This document shows, in pieces, positions 9,438-17,290 of a stretch of 64,000 nucleotides of DNA. The DNA comes from Caulobacter sp. 17J80-11 (GTDB taxonomy: Bacteria > Pseudomonadota > Alphaproteobacteria > Caulobacterales > Caulobacteraceae). The notes under the pieces were generated by a model. It did not search any database and was not told the DNA's origin. It saw nothing but the letters and a program-made list of their open reading frames with translations. A program made the translations under genes and the position numbers. Location of the stretch: assembly GCF_014349105.1 (NCBI RefSeq), contig NZ_JACSJI010000001.1, forward strand, positions 248,001 through 312,000, written 5' to 3'. Positions within the stretch are counted from its first letter, which is position 1, and each line of letters starts with the position of its first letter.

Positions 9438-9704
9438 CTAGTGGCGAAGGTCCTTCGGGCGCGCGACGAACTTGTTGAACCGGCTCTTGGCGTCCGGCGG
9501 CAACAGCAGGGCCAGGTCGTTGTCGTCGAAGATGGCGAAGAACTCCTCCCAGGAGATCTCCGTCAGGTTCGGATCCTTCTCGCCGAAATCCAGGCGCAGT
9601 ATGCCGCCCGGCGCGCCGGTCTCGACCTTGGCGGGGCGGCCGCCGTGCTTTTCAGCCCAGCGCTTGATCTCTTCGTGGTCGACGGTGGGATGGGCCGAGG
9701 CCAT
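9438..9704 (-). CDS. Conserved hypothetical protein, 88 aa
   Basis: A small, charged, soluble-looking protein with no signal peptide or membrane segment. It begins with a helix-like HEEIKRWAEKHGGRPAKV, continues with GGILRLDF, and has a conserved-looking core ISWEEFFAIFDDNDLALL. Similar short proteins are common in alphaproteobacteria without a proven role, and some are wrongly labelled as glucan-branching enzymes. The gene is followed downstream, on the same strand side, by the receptor terminator region in convergent orientation; it lies 65 bases downstream of the acyl-CoA synthetase gene and may be co-transcribed with it. Confidence 0.75.
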   Translation of the reverse strand: MASAHPTVDHEEIKRWAEKHGGRPAKVETGAPGGILRLDFGEKDPNLTEISWEEFFAIFDDNDLALLLPPDAKSRFNKFVARPKDLRH

Positions 9705-9769
9705 GCGTCGTCCTCCGGTTCAGAACGGCGTCTGAACGCGGAGGCGACGGGGCCGGTTTCCTGGCCGGG

Positions 9770-11569
9770 TCAGACGCGGGCTTCGCCCTTGAGCAGCTTC
9801 TCGCGCACCCGGGCGGTCATCTTCACCCAGCCCTTCTCCGGATCGCGGAACCAGATGGCGTCCTTGGTGCGGGTGTGGTCGAAGCCGTCCGCCGCCAGGT
9901 CGACCTTGCGGTACTTGAAGGTGCCGGTGGTCTCCAGGTCGGTCTGAATGCGCACGAAGATCGGCCGGGCGTAGCCGGGCAGCTCGCTGTCCATGTGGGC
10001 GCCGAGCCGCTCGATCTGGAAGCCGTCGTCGACCACCAGGGCGGCCATGCCGGCCTTGCCCTCCATGCCCTCGATCGGCACGCCGTAGACCGTCACCTCG
10101 CGCACGCCCGGGGCCTCGCTGAGCCGCTCGGCCACCTCGGTGGTGGAGACGTTCTCGCCCTTCCAGCGGAAGGTGTCGCCCACCCGGTCGACGAAATAGA
10201 AGTAGCCGTCGGAATCCTGGCGCATCAGGTCGCCGGTGCGGAACCAGGCGTCGCCTCGGGTGAGGACGTCGCGCAGGATCTTCTTCTCGGAGGCGGCCTT
10301 GTCGGCGTAGCCCGAGTAGGCGTGGCGCGCGTCCGTGCCGATCAGGCCGATCGCCTCGCCGATCTCGCCGGGGCGGGCCTCGACGCACAGGCCGTTGGCG
10401 CCGCGCATCGGCTCCTCGGTCTCCATGTCGAACTTGACCAGGCGGATGTCGAACTTCTTGCGCAGGTAGCCGGGAATCCGGCCGACCGCGCCGGGGCGGC
10501 CGTCGAAGTTGAACAGCGAGACGTTGCCCTCGGTCGAGCCGTAGAACTCCAGGATCTCGGGGATGGCGAAACGGCTCTGGAAGGTCTTCCAGATGTCCGG
10601 ACGCAGGCCGTTGCCGAAGGCCAGGCGCAGCTTGTGCTTGCGCTCAAGCTCGTGCTCCGGCGAGTTCACCAGATAACGGCACAGTTCGCCGATGTAGACG
10701 AACATGGTGCAGCCCTTGTCGACCACGTCCGGCCAGAACTGACTGGCTGAGAAGCGCTTCTTCAGCACCACGGCGCCGCCGTTCAGCAGGGCCGCGCCGA
10801 CCCCGCACAGCCCGCCGGTCGAGTGGTAGAGCGGCAGGCAGACATAGACCCGGTCGGCCGGCGTGGCCGCCGTCGCGGCCGCGAAGGCGCGCATGTACAG
10901 CTGGGCGCGGGCGTGGGTGATCTTGGCCGCCTTCGGCAGGCCGGTGGTGCCCGAGGTGTAGATGTACAGCGCCGTCGAGCTGGCCGTCAGATCCATGCGC
11001 ATGCCCTTGTCGGGCCGCACGGCGCTGGCGCCCTTCACGGCGGTGTCGAGGCCGCGACGGTCGCTGGTCTCGCCCTCGGCGCGCAGGCCCAGCACCCACA
11101 GCATGACGCTGCGCGGCAGCTGGTGGCGCACGTCCTCGAACGCGGCGTAGGTCTCGTAGTCGGCCAGCACGTGGCCGGCGCCGGAAATGCTTAGGCTGTG
11201 CGCCAGGGCCCCGCCGGTCAGGTTCGAGTTGATCAGGGCGGTGGCCACGCCGACCTTGGACAGGCCCAGCCAGATGGCCAGGTACTCGATCCGGTTGGGC
11301 ATGTAGAGGGCGACGGTGTCGCCGCGACGGATGTTGCGCCCCTTCGCCCAGTGGGCGTAGCGGTTGGCCATCTGGTCGAGGTCGCGGTAGGTGATCTGCC
11401 GGTCCTCGAAGATCACCGCCACGTTCTCGGGCCAGCGGTCCACCGCCTGTTCCCAGTCGTCGCACAGCAGGTGATTGGAAGCCGGGTCGATGGTCTTGAT
11501 GCGCTTGAGCAAGCGCTGCAGCCCGCCGGTGAACTTCAGCTCTCTGCGCGCGCGCGCCAACAGGCCCAT
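9770..11569 (-). CDS. Long-chain acyl-CoA synthetase, FATP/FadD6 type
   Basis: AMP-forming ligase of 599 residues that activates long or very long fatty acids to CoA esters, in the branch that includes fatty-acid transport proteins. The ATP/AMP motif YIYTSGTTGLPKAAKITHAR is near residue 205, the second adenylation motif EFYGSTEGN near 340, the YFVDRVGDTFRWKGENVSTTEV stretch near 450-470, and the terminal RKVDLAADGF with a likely catalytic Lys is near 550. The frame extends to 11605, but the ATG at 11569 has an AGAGGAC Shine-Dalgarno 7 bases ahead and matches the family N-terminus. The product could feed the beta-oxidation enzyme at the right edge of the window. Confidence 0.92.
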   Translation of the reverse strand: MGLLARARRELKFTGGLQRLLKRIKTIDPASNHLLCDDWEQAVDRWPENVAVIFEDRQITYRDLDQMANRYAHWAKGRNIRRGDTVALYMPNRIEYLAIWLGLSKVGVATALINSNLTGGALAHSLSISGAGHVLADYETYAAFEDVRHQLPRSVMLWVLGLRAEGETSDRRGLDTAVKGASAVRPDKGMRMDLTASSTALYIYTSGTTGLPKAAKITHARAQLYMRAFAAATAATPADRVYVCLPLYHSTGGLCGVGAALLNGGAVVLKKRFSASQFWPDVVDKGCTMFVYIGELCRYLVNSPEHELERKHKLRLAFGNGLRPDIWKTFQSRFAIPEILEFYGSTEGNVSLFNFDGRPGAVGRIPGYLRKKFDIRLVKFDMETEEPMRGANGLCVEARPGEIGEAIGLIGTDARHAYSGYADKAASEKKILRDVLTRGDAWFRTGDLMRQDSDGYFYFVDRVGDTFRWKGENVSTTEVAERLSEAPGVREVTVYGVPIEGMEGKAGMAALVVDDGFQIERLGAHMDSELPGYARPIFVRIQTDLETTGTFKYRKVDLAADGFDHTRTKDAIWFRDPEKGWVKMTARVREKLLKGEARV

Positions 11570-11738
11570 GGTCCGTCCTCTCGCTTCCGGAAGGTTTGAT
11601 CGCAAGGGAATCCCTTAGCGGTCAAGGCTGAGCGGGAGGGTGCGTCAACAGGGTTTACGGGACCTTGCCGAACGCGGAAATCCACGCGCCTGCGCGCACG
11701 CGGGAGCCGTAGCGAGGCGCCGCCGCCACGCCTGGAAA

Positions 11739-12629
11739 TCAGCGCGCGGAAGGGGCCGGTTCGGTGGGGCGGTACTGGGCCTGGGCCTGGCCCCGCGCCT
11801 TCAGGAGCTCGGCCTGCTCGGGCGTCGGTTGCGGCTCCGGCGCGCTGCGGGTCGGCTGCCGGGCGGCCGACTTCTGCCGGGTCGGCTTGATCGACACGGT
11901 GAAGGCCAGGAAGCGCTCGTTGGCGTCTTCGCCGAAGGCGGCGATCTTGCGGTCGATGAAGGACAGGGCGGCCTGGAACGGCCCCTTGCGCCAGCCGACC
12001 CCGACCTGGGCGTCGCCGATGGCGGCGACCTTCTCGGAGCTGAAGCCGGCGCGCTTCAGTTCGCCCTTGCGGCCGCGCAGCATGTTCAGGCCGACCGCCT
12101 GGTTGTCGCTGGCGGCGAACACGAACCAGCGCGGCTTCTGGCCGAAGTCTTCGGCCACGCCCATGCGCGTGGCCAGCTTGTCGAGCTTCTGTTCCAGCGA
12201 GGAGGTCGTGGTCTTGCTCGTCTGCGGCGACAGCGCCAGGGCCAGTTCGGTGCCGCTGGCCACGCCCTCGTCGTTCTCGTTCATCCGCACGCTCAGGCGC
12301 GGCTCGTAGCGGGTGGCGACGCGCTCGGCCTGGCGAAGGGCGGGGGCGGCGGCGGCGTCGAGCTCGCGGACGCCTTCCTGCACCCATTCCACAGGGGCGG
12401 ACGGCGTGCCGGCGGACACGGCGCTGGTGGTTTCGGCGATCGGCGCGGCCGATGTGGCGGAGGTCAGGAACGGGGGCGCCTCGCTGACGCCGGCCGTGAT
12501 GAGTTCGTCATCGGGCAGGGGCTCGTCGGCGGTCGCGCCGCCATGCGCCCAGATCGTGATGGCGGTCACACAGACCAAACCCAGGCCCGCGCCCCCCAGA
12601 ACCGCCGCGATGCTCTTTGAGCGTCGCAT
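11739..12629 (-). CDS. Membrane-anchored periplasmic protein of unknown function
   Basis: A 296-residue protein with a basic start and one hydrophobic segment (about 7-28, signal peptide or anchor), then a Ser/Thr/Ala-rich linker to about 85. A folded-looking domain follows (about 105-245) with repeated beta-type phrases such as VGLNMLRG, AQVGVGWRKGPFQAALSF and FLAFTVSIKP, ending in a Pro/Gln/Ala-rich tail. The beta-strand spacing resembles small outer-membrane or periplasmic beta-rich proteins, but I do not recognise the family. A TTAACCAT sequence at 12657-12664, just upstream of the start, matches a CtrA half-site. Nothing in the neighbourhood defines its role. Confidence 0.75.
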   Translation of the reverse strand: MRRSKSIAAVLGGAGLGLVCVTAITIWAHGGATADEPLPDDELITAGVSEAPPFLTSATSAAPIAETTSAVSAGTPSAPVEWVQEGVRELDAAAAPALRQAERVATRYEPRLSVRMNENDEGVASGTELALALSPQTSKTTTSSLEQKLDKLATRMGVAEDFGQKPRWFVFAASDNQAVGLNMLRGRKGELKRAGFSSEKVAAIGDAQVGVGWRKGPFQAALSFIDRKIAAFGEDANERFLAFTVSIKPTRQKSAARQPTRSAPEPQPTPEQAELLKARGQAQAQYRPTEPAPSAR

Positions 12630-12764
12630 AGCGTCCCCCCTGTCTCCCCTCGCATGTTAACCATGCATCCGGTTCGAATAACAGTGCAGGTTGGGGCCAA
12701 GTTCCGCCACGCTTCCCGTGGAACGCGAAAATTAATGTTTCGCTCCACGCAGCGTGCGGGAATT

Positions 12765-12848
12765 TGGTGCCCCGGGCCGGACTCGAACCAGCACGCCTTG
12801 CGGCAAGAGATTTTGAGTCTCCCGCGTCTACCATTTCGCCACCGGGGC
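12765..12848 (-). tRNA. tRNA-Leu (anticodon CAA)
   Basis: A complete class II tRNA of 84 nt including encoded CCA. The acceptor stem GCCCCGG pairs with CCGGGGC. The anticodon stem GGAGA/TCTCT closes the loop CTCAAAA, giving anticodon CAA for UUG codons. A variable arm (TGCC-GCAA-GGCG) and a T arm with TTCGAGT are present. The gene reads on the minus strand, 5' end at 12848. Confidence 0.97.
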
Positions 12849-12919
12849 ACGGGGCCGAAGGGCGCGCACTCTAGCGCCGCGCGCGCGCCGGTCAACGCAA
12901 AGCCTGGATCCGGATCGCG

Positions 12920-13438
12920 TCAGGCCGTCGCCGGCGCGGCGGCCATCAGCTTGCGGGCGCGCAGGGCCACCTCGATCCGCTGGGCCAGGACCAGGCCGAC
13001 CGCGAACAGCAGGAAGCCGTCGGCCAGGATGGTCGGGCTGACGTGCAGGGCTTCGGGGTGGGCCTGTGCGTAGAGCGACAGCGGATAGCGGATCGCGAAC
13101 ATGGCGAGGATCAGGAGCATCCCCAGCGGCGATGCCTGGGCGGTCAGCGCGCCGGTGGCGGAGTCGTGCTGGATGCGGATGGTGCGACCGCGCACCCAGC
13201 CCAGCACGCCGCCGAGCGCCAGGGCGAGGGCCAGCCCGACCATCGCGGCCGGGCCCGGGTGCGGCCCCGGCGCATAATAGAGCGCCGCGCCCGCGCCCAG
13301 CAGCATGAAAGCCGGGAGGATCCACATCAGCTCCAGCCGCAGGCGCCGCTCACGCCGGTTGCGCAGGATGATCAGGGCGATCACCGCCACCGGAATGAGA
13401 TAGGGCAGATACTGCGGCGTCGTCGTGGAAACGGACAT
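12920..13438 (-). CDS. Integral membrane protein, possibly CcdC/DUF1453-like
   Basis: A 172-residue protein with about five predicted membrane segments (roughly 12-26, 38-56, 62-82, 105-125 and 133-155). A conserved-looking cytoplasmic stretch, WVRGRTIRIQHDSATGAL, sits between segments. The layout (five helices, RGRT followed by a polar loop) recalls the DUF1453/CcdC family, whose function is not established; I hold this only as a resemblance. It starts 33 bases after the stop of the fumarylacetoacetase-like gene on the same strand and could be the last gene of that transcript. Confidence 0.75.
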   Translation of the reverse strand: MSVSTTTPQYLPYLIPVAVIALIILRNRRERRLRLELMWILPAFMLLGAGAALYYAPGPHPGPAAMVGLALALALGGVLGWVRGRTIRIQHDSATGALTAQASPLGMLLILAMFAIRYPLSLYAQAHPEALHVSPTILADGFLLFAVGLVLAQRIEVALRARKLMAAAPATA

Positions 13439-13471
13439 GTGAGGGCCCCCCGGCCTCGCTTGTGACTCAGA

Positions 13472-14476
13472 TCAGCCGGCGACCGTCTGTTCGATCGCGC
13501 CGAACAGGCTGTGGCCCTTTTCGTCGAGCATCTCGATGCGCACCTGGTCGCCGCGCTTCAGGAACGGCGTCTCGGGCTTGCCGCCCAGTATGGTCTCGAC
13601 CATGCGCACCTCGGCGATGCAGGAATAGCCGAGGCCGCCGGCCTTCACCGGCTTGCCCGGGCCGCCGTCGGCGTCGCGGTTCGACACCGTGCCGGAGCCG
13701 ATCACCGTGCCCGCGCACAGGTCGCGGGTCTTGGCGGCGTGGGCGATCAGGGTGCCGAAATCGAAGGTCATGTCGACGCCGGCGTCGGCGCGGCCGAACT
13801 CCTCGCCGTTCAACTGGACCAGCAGGGCGCCGTGCAGCTTGCCCTCGTTCCAGCGCGCGCCCAGCGCGTCGGGCGTGACGAACACCGGCGACAGGGCCGA
13901 GGCCGGCTTGGACTGCACGAAGCCGAAGCCCTTGGCCAGCTCGCCCGGGATCAGGTTGCGCAGGGATACGTCGTTGACCAGGCCGACCAGGCGCACGGCC
14001 GCCAGGGCCTCCTCGCGCGAGGCGCCCTGCTTCACGTCGCCGACGATCACGGCGATCTCGGCCTCCAGATCGCAGCCCCAGGCTTCGTCGGCCAGCGGGA
14101 TCGGATCGCGCGGGGCCAGGAAGCCGTCCGAGGCGCCCTGGTACATCAGCGGGTCGGTCCAGAAGCTGTCGGGCATCTCGGCGTTGCGCGCCTTCCGCAC
14201 CAGGGCGACGTGGTTCACGTAAGCCGAGCCGTCGGCCCACTGGTAGGCGCGGGGCAGGGGCGAGGCGGCTTCGCGTTCATGGAAGCGGCCCCGCGGCACG
14301 GAGCCGTGCTCCAGGCTCTCGGCCAGGCCGCGCAGCAGCGGTTCGCAGCGTTCCCAGTCGTCCAGCGCCTCCTGCAGGGTGCGCGCGATCAGGAAGGCGT
14401 CGGTGTACCAGGCCAGGTCTTCCGACACGACGACGAGCCGGCCGTCGCGGCCGGACTTGAGGGAGGCGAGCTTCAT
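13472..14476 (-). CDS. Fumarylacetoacetate hydrolase family protein, probable fumarylacetoacetase
   Basis: Metal-dependent C-C hydrolase of 334 residues. In the tyrosine pathway this activity cleaves 4-fumarylacetoacetate to fumarate and acetoacetate. The N-terminal cap region (1-110) precedes the FAH core, where the acidic metal ligands appear in CDLEAEIAVIVGDV (about 135-148) and in LVNDVSLRNL (about 165-175); the active-site loop GFGFVQSKPASALSPV and the terminal GSGTVSNRD segment are also visible. Placement 1.5-4 kb downstream of homogentisate dioxygenase and HPPD makes fumarylacetoacetase the best call over other FAH-family hydrolases. It starts 9 bases after the Pro-rich membrane protein gene, so they are probably co-translated. 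Confidence 0.88.
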   Translation of the reverse strand: MKLASLKSGRDGRLVVVSEDLAWYTDAFLIARTLQEALDDWERCEPLLRGLAESLEHGSVPRGRFHEREAASPLPRAYQWADGSAYVNHVALVRKARNAEMPDSFWTDPLMYQGASDGFLAPRDPIPLADEAWGCDLEAEIAVIVGDVKQGASREEALAAVRLVGLVNDVSLRNLIPGELAKGFGFVQSKPASALSPVFVTPDALGARWNEGKLHGALLVQLNGEEFGRADAGVDMTFDFGTLIAHAAKTRDLCAGTVIGSGTVSNRDADGGPGKPVKAGGLGYSCIAEVRMVETILGGKPETPFLKRGDQVRIEMLDEKGHSLFGAIEQTVAG

Positions 14477-14485
14477 GCCTCCGGC

Positions 14486-15226
14486 TTAGTGCTTCGCGGG
14501 CGTTTTGGAAACCGTCGGCGCCGGAGTCAGCAGCGCCTTCTGGGCCTCGGACAGCTCCTTCAGGCGCTGCGCCTTGTGGCCGGACCAGTAGTCGGTGAAG
14601 GCGCCGACCGCCAGGCGCACGCGCTGGGTCTGATCGAGCTTGTGGCTGTTGTCGGCGCCGGTCGTGGGCGTGGTCGGGGTGGTCGCCGTCGTCGGCGGAG
14701 CGGTCAGGATCACGCTGCCGGAGGTCAGGATGCTGACCTGCGACTGTCCCTGTCCCTGGCCCTGGGCCTGGCCGTCCTCGGCCTTGGCGCGGCCTTCGCC
14801 GCCCTTGCCGTCGGCGCAGGTGCACACGCAGGTGCACTTGTGGCCGCCCGGCGGCGGGGGAGGCGGCGGCGGGGGCGGCGGGCCCTTGATCGCGTCCTCC
14901 AGCGCCTTCAGCTCCTTGGCCAGCGGACCGCCCAGGGCGATCACCGCGCCCAGCCGGTCCTTGATCTCCTTCACCAGCAGGTCGGCGCCGTACAGGATGG
15001 CGGGGCCCACCGCGGCGGCGGCCCCGCGGGCGCGCACGTCGATGGCGTCGTAGATCGTCTCCACCGCCTTGCGGCGATCGGCTTCGAAGCGGCCCACGAG
15101 CAAGGCGCGGGCGAGGAAGAAGGCCAGGATCGGCAGGACGACGACCGCGGCCAGCAGGACCAGTTCGATCCAGGGCTGCGGCTCGTATCCCCCGGCGTCG
15201 GTCGGAAAATCAGAGTAATCGTACAC
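14486..15226 (-). CDS. Membrane protein with polyproline run and Cys cluster
   Basis: A 246-residue protein without a recognised family. One membrane segment lies at about 20-44, followed by an alpha-helical region (50-114) and eleven consecutive prolines (116-126). A compact cysteine cluster follows (CTCVCTC, Cys at 131, 133, 135, 137), then a Gly/Gln-rich patch and a Thr/Pro-rich stretch (175-190), and a helical C-terminus. The alternating cysteines next to His129 could bind metal or form disulfides. Eleven prolines would be expected to need EF-P for translation. Its position 9 bases ahead of the fumarylacetoacetase-like gene may be chance rather than shared function. Confidence 0.7.
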   Translation of the reverse strand: MYDYSDFPTDAGGYEPQPWIELVLLAAVVVLPILAFFLARALLVGRFEADRRKAVETIYDAIDVRARGAAAAVGPAILYGADLLVKEIKDRLGAVIALGGPLAKELKALEDAIKGPPPPPPPPPPPGGHKCTCVCTCADGKGGEGRAKAEDGQAQGQGQGQSQVSILTSGSVILTAPPTTATTPTTPTTGADNSHKLDQTQRVRLAVGAFTDYWSGHKAQRLKELSEAQKALLTPAPTVSKTPAKH

Positions 15227-15360
15227 GACCCGTCTCCCCCTGCCGGCGCCCGTGGTCCCAGGCTCGCCGAACGGCGGTCTCGACTATGACGCGCGCGGCG
15301 CAGGTCGCAACTGTAGAGTTAACGATATGGTTCCGCTTGGGCGCGCCCGCGCGCTCCGGG

Positions 15361-15738
15361 TCACACGTGCACGCCGCCCGGAGCGGTGAATTCGGAGGCC
15401 GGCGCGTCCCCGGTGTTGACCACCTCGGACGGCTCGAAGATCAGCACTTCGGCCTCGTCGTCTGCGGCGGTGCGGTGCTCGACCCCGCGCGGCACCACGA
15501 CGAACTCGCCGGGGCCCATCTCGACGGCGCGGTCGCGGAATTCGACCCGGAAGCGGCCCTTCCAGACCAGGAACATCTCCTCGGCCTCGGCGTGGCTGTG
15601 CCAGGGGAACACGCCCTGCACCTTCACGACCCGGACGTCCTGGCCGTTCAGTTGAGCGACGATCCGCGGCCGCCAATGGTCGTCGAAGGCGGCGAATTTG
15701 CGCTCCAGGGCGCCGCTTTGCAGATCGTCGGTCGTCAC
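15361..15738 (-). CDS. Cupin-domain protein
   Basis: A single-domain cupin of 125 residues. The first cupin motif is WHSHAEAEEMFLVWKGR (about 46-62), giving two His and a Glu ligand, and the second is MGPGEFVVVPRGVEHRT (about 74-90) with the third His. The metal and reaction cannot be told from sequence; small cupins serve as dioxygenases, isomerases or binding proteins. It starts 2 bases after the stop of the 91-aa gene, itself 3 bases after homogentisate dioxygenase, so the three are almost certainly one transcript. This suggests a minor or accessory step in homogentisate breakdown. Confidence 0.85.
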   Translation of the reverse strand: MTTDDLQSGALERKFAAFDDHWRPRIVAQLNGQDVRVVKVQGVFPWHSHAEAEEMFLVWKGRFRVEFRDRAVEMGPGEFVVVPRGVEHRTAADDEAEVLIFEPSEVVNTGDAPASEFTAPGGVHV

Positions 15739-15740
15739 GT

Positions 15741-16016
15741 TCAGTCGCCCCGCCGGATCACCCCGGTGCGTCGAGCCGCCTCGTCGTAGCGCTCAGGGTC
15801 GTCGTAGACCACGACCTCGACCTGGACGTCGCCGCCTTCGCGATCGGCCCAGATGTAGCTGCGTTCGAAGTGGACCTCGCCGCCGGAGGGGGCGAAGCCG
15901 GTGTAGGTGTCGCCCCAGGGTGTCACCTTCGAGGCCTCGCGCCAGCTGAGCGTCAGGGCCCGGGCCATCTCCTCCTCGGCCAGGGCCTCCAGTTCGGGGT
16001 CGGCGGCGAAGGCCAT
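15741..16016 (-). CDS. Unknown 91-aa protein in the homogentisate operon
   Basis: A small acidic soluble-looking protein with no signal peptide. It has a helical start (ELEALAEEEMARAL), a central segment with TPWGDTYTGFAPSGGEVHFERSYIWAD and a beta-like VQVEVVVYDDPERYDEAA. I do not recognise a family. It is squeezed between homogentisate dioxygenase (3 bases) and a cupin (2 bases), so co-translation with both is very likely, and an accessory role in aromatic catabolism is the natural inference. Confidence 0.8.
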   Translation of the reverse strand: MAFAADPELEALAEEEMARALTLSWREASKVTPWGDTYTGFAPSGGEVHFERSYIWADREGGDVQVEVVVYDDPERYDEAARRTGVIRRGD

Positions 16017-16019
16017 GGC

Positions 16020-17159
16020 TCAGGCCCCCGCCGTCTTCCAGCTGTCGACATAGGCGTGGTTCTCGACGCTGGCCGCGCCTTCGCCCACCTCCAGCGGGTC
16101 GCGGGTGTCGATCATCACCGCGTACTCGTCGGTGGCCGGCTTGGCCGAGACGAACATGTTCTTCAGCGCCTTGGGGTGCGGCCCGTGGGTGAAGCCCGAC
16201 GGGTGGAAGGTCATCATGCCGGCGTCGATGTTGTCCCGGCTGAAGAAGTCCCCGGCGTGGTAGAACAGCACCTCGTCGAAGTCGTCGTTGTTGTGGAAGA
16301 ACGGCACCTTGATCGCGCCCGGGTCGGTCTCGAAGGGGCGCGGCGCGAAGGTGCAGATCACGAACCGGTCGCTCAGGAACGTCGTGTGGGCCGAGGGCGG
16401 CACGTGGTAGCGGTGGCTCATCAGCGGGCGTACGTCGCGCACGTTCAGGCGCACCGGCGACAGGTCGCCGTGCCAGCCCACCGCGTCCAGCGGATTGTAG
16501 GGATAGGCCGCCACCGACACCTGGCCGCGCTTCTTGATCTCGACCCGGAACAGGCCTTCCTCGGCCTGATGGGCCTTGAAGACCTCGTCCATCTTCGGGG
16601 TGTCCAGCACGGCCGGGTCGAACACGGCGTGCGGGCCCATGATGCCGCGGTCGGGCAGGGTGTAGTGGGTGTTGGTCGCCTCGATCATCAGGATCGAGGT
16701 CGGCTGGGACGGCTTCAGCCGCCACATGGTGCCGCGCGGCAGGTAGAGGTAGTCGCCCTTCACGTAGGCGATGCGGCCGTAGTCGGTGAGCAGGTCGCCC
16801 TCGCCGTCGTGGACGAACAGGATCTGGTCGCCGTCGCCGTTGCGGGCCAGGTTGGCCATCGGCTGCGCCAGCTTCCAGAAGCGCACCTCGACCGATTTGT
16901 TGTGCAGCACGATCGGCGCGGACCAGGGCGAGGTCTGCGGCTCGTTCAGGCCGTTCAGGTCGAAGGCGCGCGGACGCAGCGGCCCCTCGAAGCTGACCCA
17001 GCCGGTCGGCGGGCGGCGGTGGTAGAGGAAGGCGGCCGGGCCGAAGAAGCCCTCCTTGGAGATCTCCCGCTCATAGGTGCCCTCCGGCAGGTCGGCGTGG
17101 GCCTGGCGCGAGTGCACGCCCTCGGCGGCCTTCACCGGAATCCAATTGCCTTTCGCCAT
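16020..17159 (-). CDS. hmgA: Homogentisate 1,2-dioxygenase
   Basis: Ring-cleaving Fe(II) dioxygenase that turns homogentisate into maleylacetoacetate in tyrosine and phenylalanine breakdown. The 379-residue product belongs to the shorter bacterial branch (longer members have about 430-450 residues). Family features include YHRRPPTGW near 46-54, the double-cupin body, a His/Glu cluster at about 289-301 (FFHNNDDFDEVLFYHAG), and HPSGFTHGPHP at 319-329, which together supply the iron ligands and the active-site His. The gene opens a tight cluster with the 91-aa and cupin genes. The asparaginase gene upstream is 131 bases away, so a separate promoter in 17160-17290 is likely. Confidence 0.93.
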   Translation of the reverse strand: MAKGNWIPVKAAEGVHSRQAHADLPEGTYEREISKEGFFGPAAFLYHRRPPTGWVSFEGPLRPRAFDLNGLNEPQTSPWSAPIVLHNKSVEVRFWKLAQPMANLARNGDGDQILFVHDGEGDLLTDYGRIAYVKGDYLYLPRGTMWRLKPSQPTSILMIEATNTHYTLPDRGIMGPHAVFDPAVLDTPKMDEVFKAHQAEEGLFRVEIKKRGQVSVAAYPYNPLDAVGWHGDLSPVRLNVRDVRPLMSHRYHVPPSAHTTFLSDRFVICTFAPRPFETDPGAIKVPFFHNNDDFDEVLFYHAGDFFSRDNIDAGMMTFHPSGFTHGPHPKALKNMFVSAKPATDEYAVMIDTRDPLEVGEGAASVENHAYVDSWKTAGA

Positions 17160-17290
17160 GGCGCGACCTCGATCGAGAGATGAACCCGACGGACGACGGG
17201 CCCCGGCTTTTTAGCCAAGGCCCGCGCCGACGGAATGAAAAAATGGAACGCCGATCCTCCGGATTTCGCCGGAGTTGACGCCAGCGCGGC

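Noticed and set aside
14836-14886. The G/C run encoding polyproline as a tandem repeat or phase-variation tract
   Set aside because: The run is not a perfect short tandem repeat (mixed ccg/ccc codons) and lies within a continuous reading frame.
15227-15360. Gap between the Pro-rich membrane protein and the cupin
   Set aside because: I looked for a gene, riboswitch or terminator. It contains only a TTAAC word and no convincing structure.
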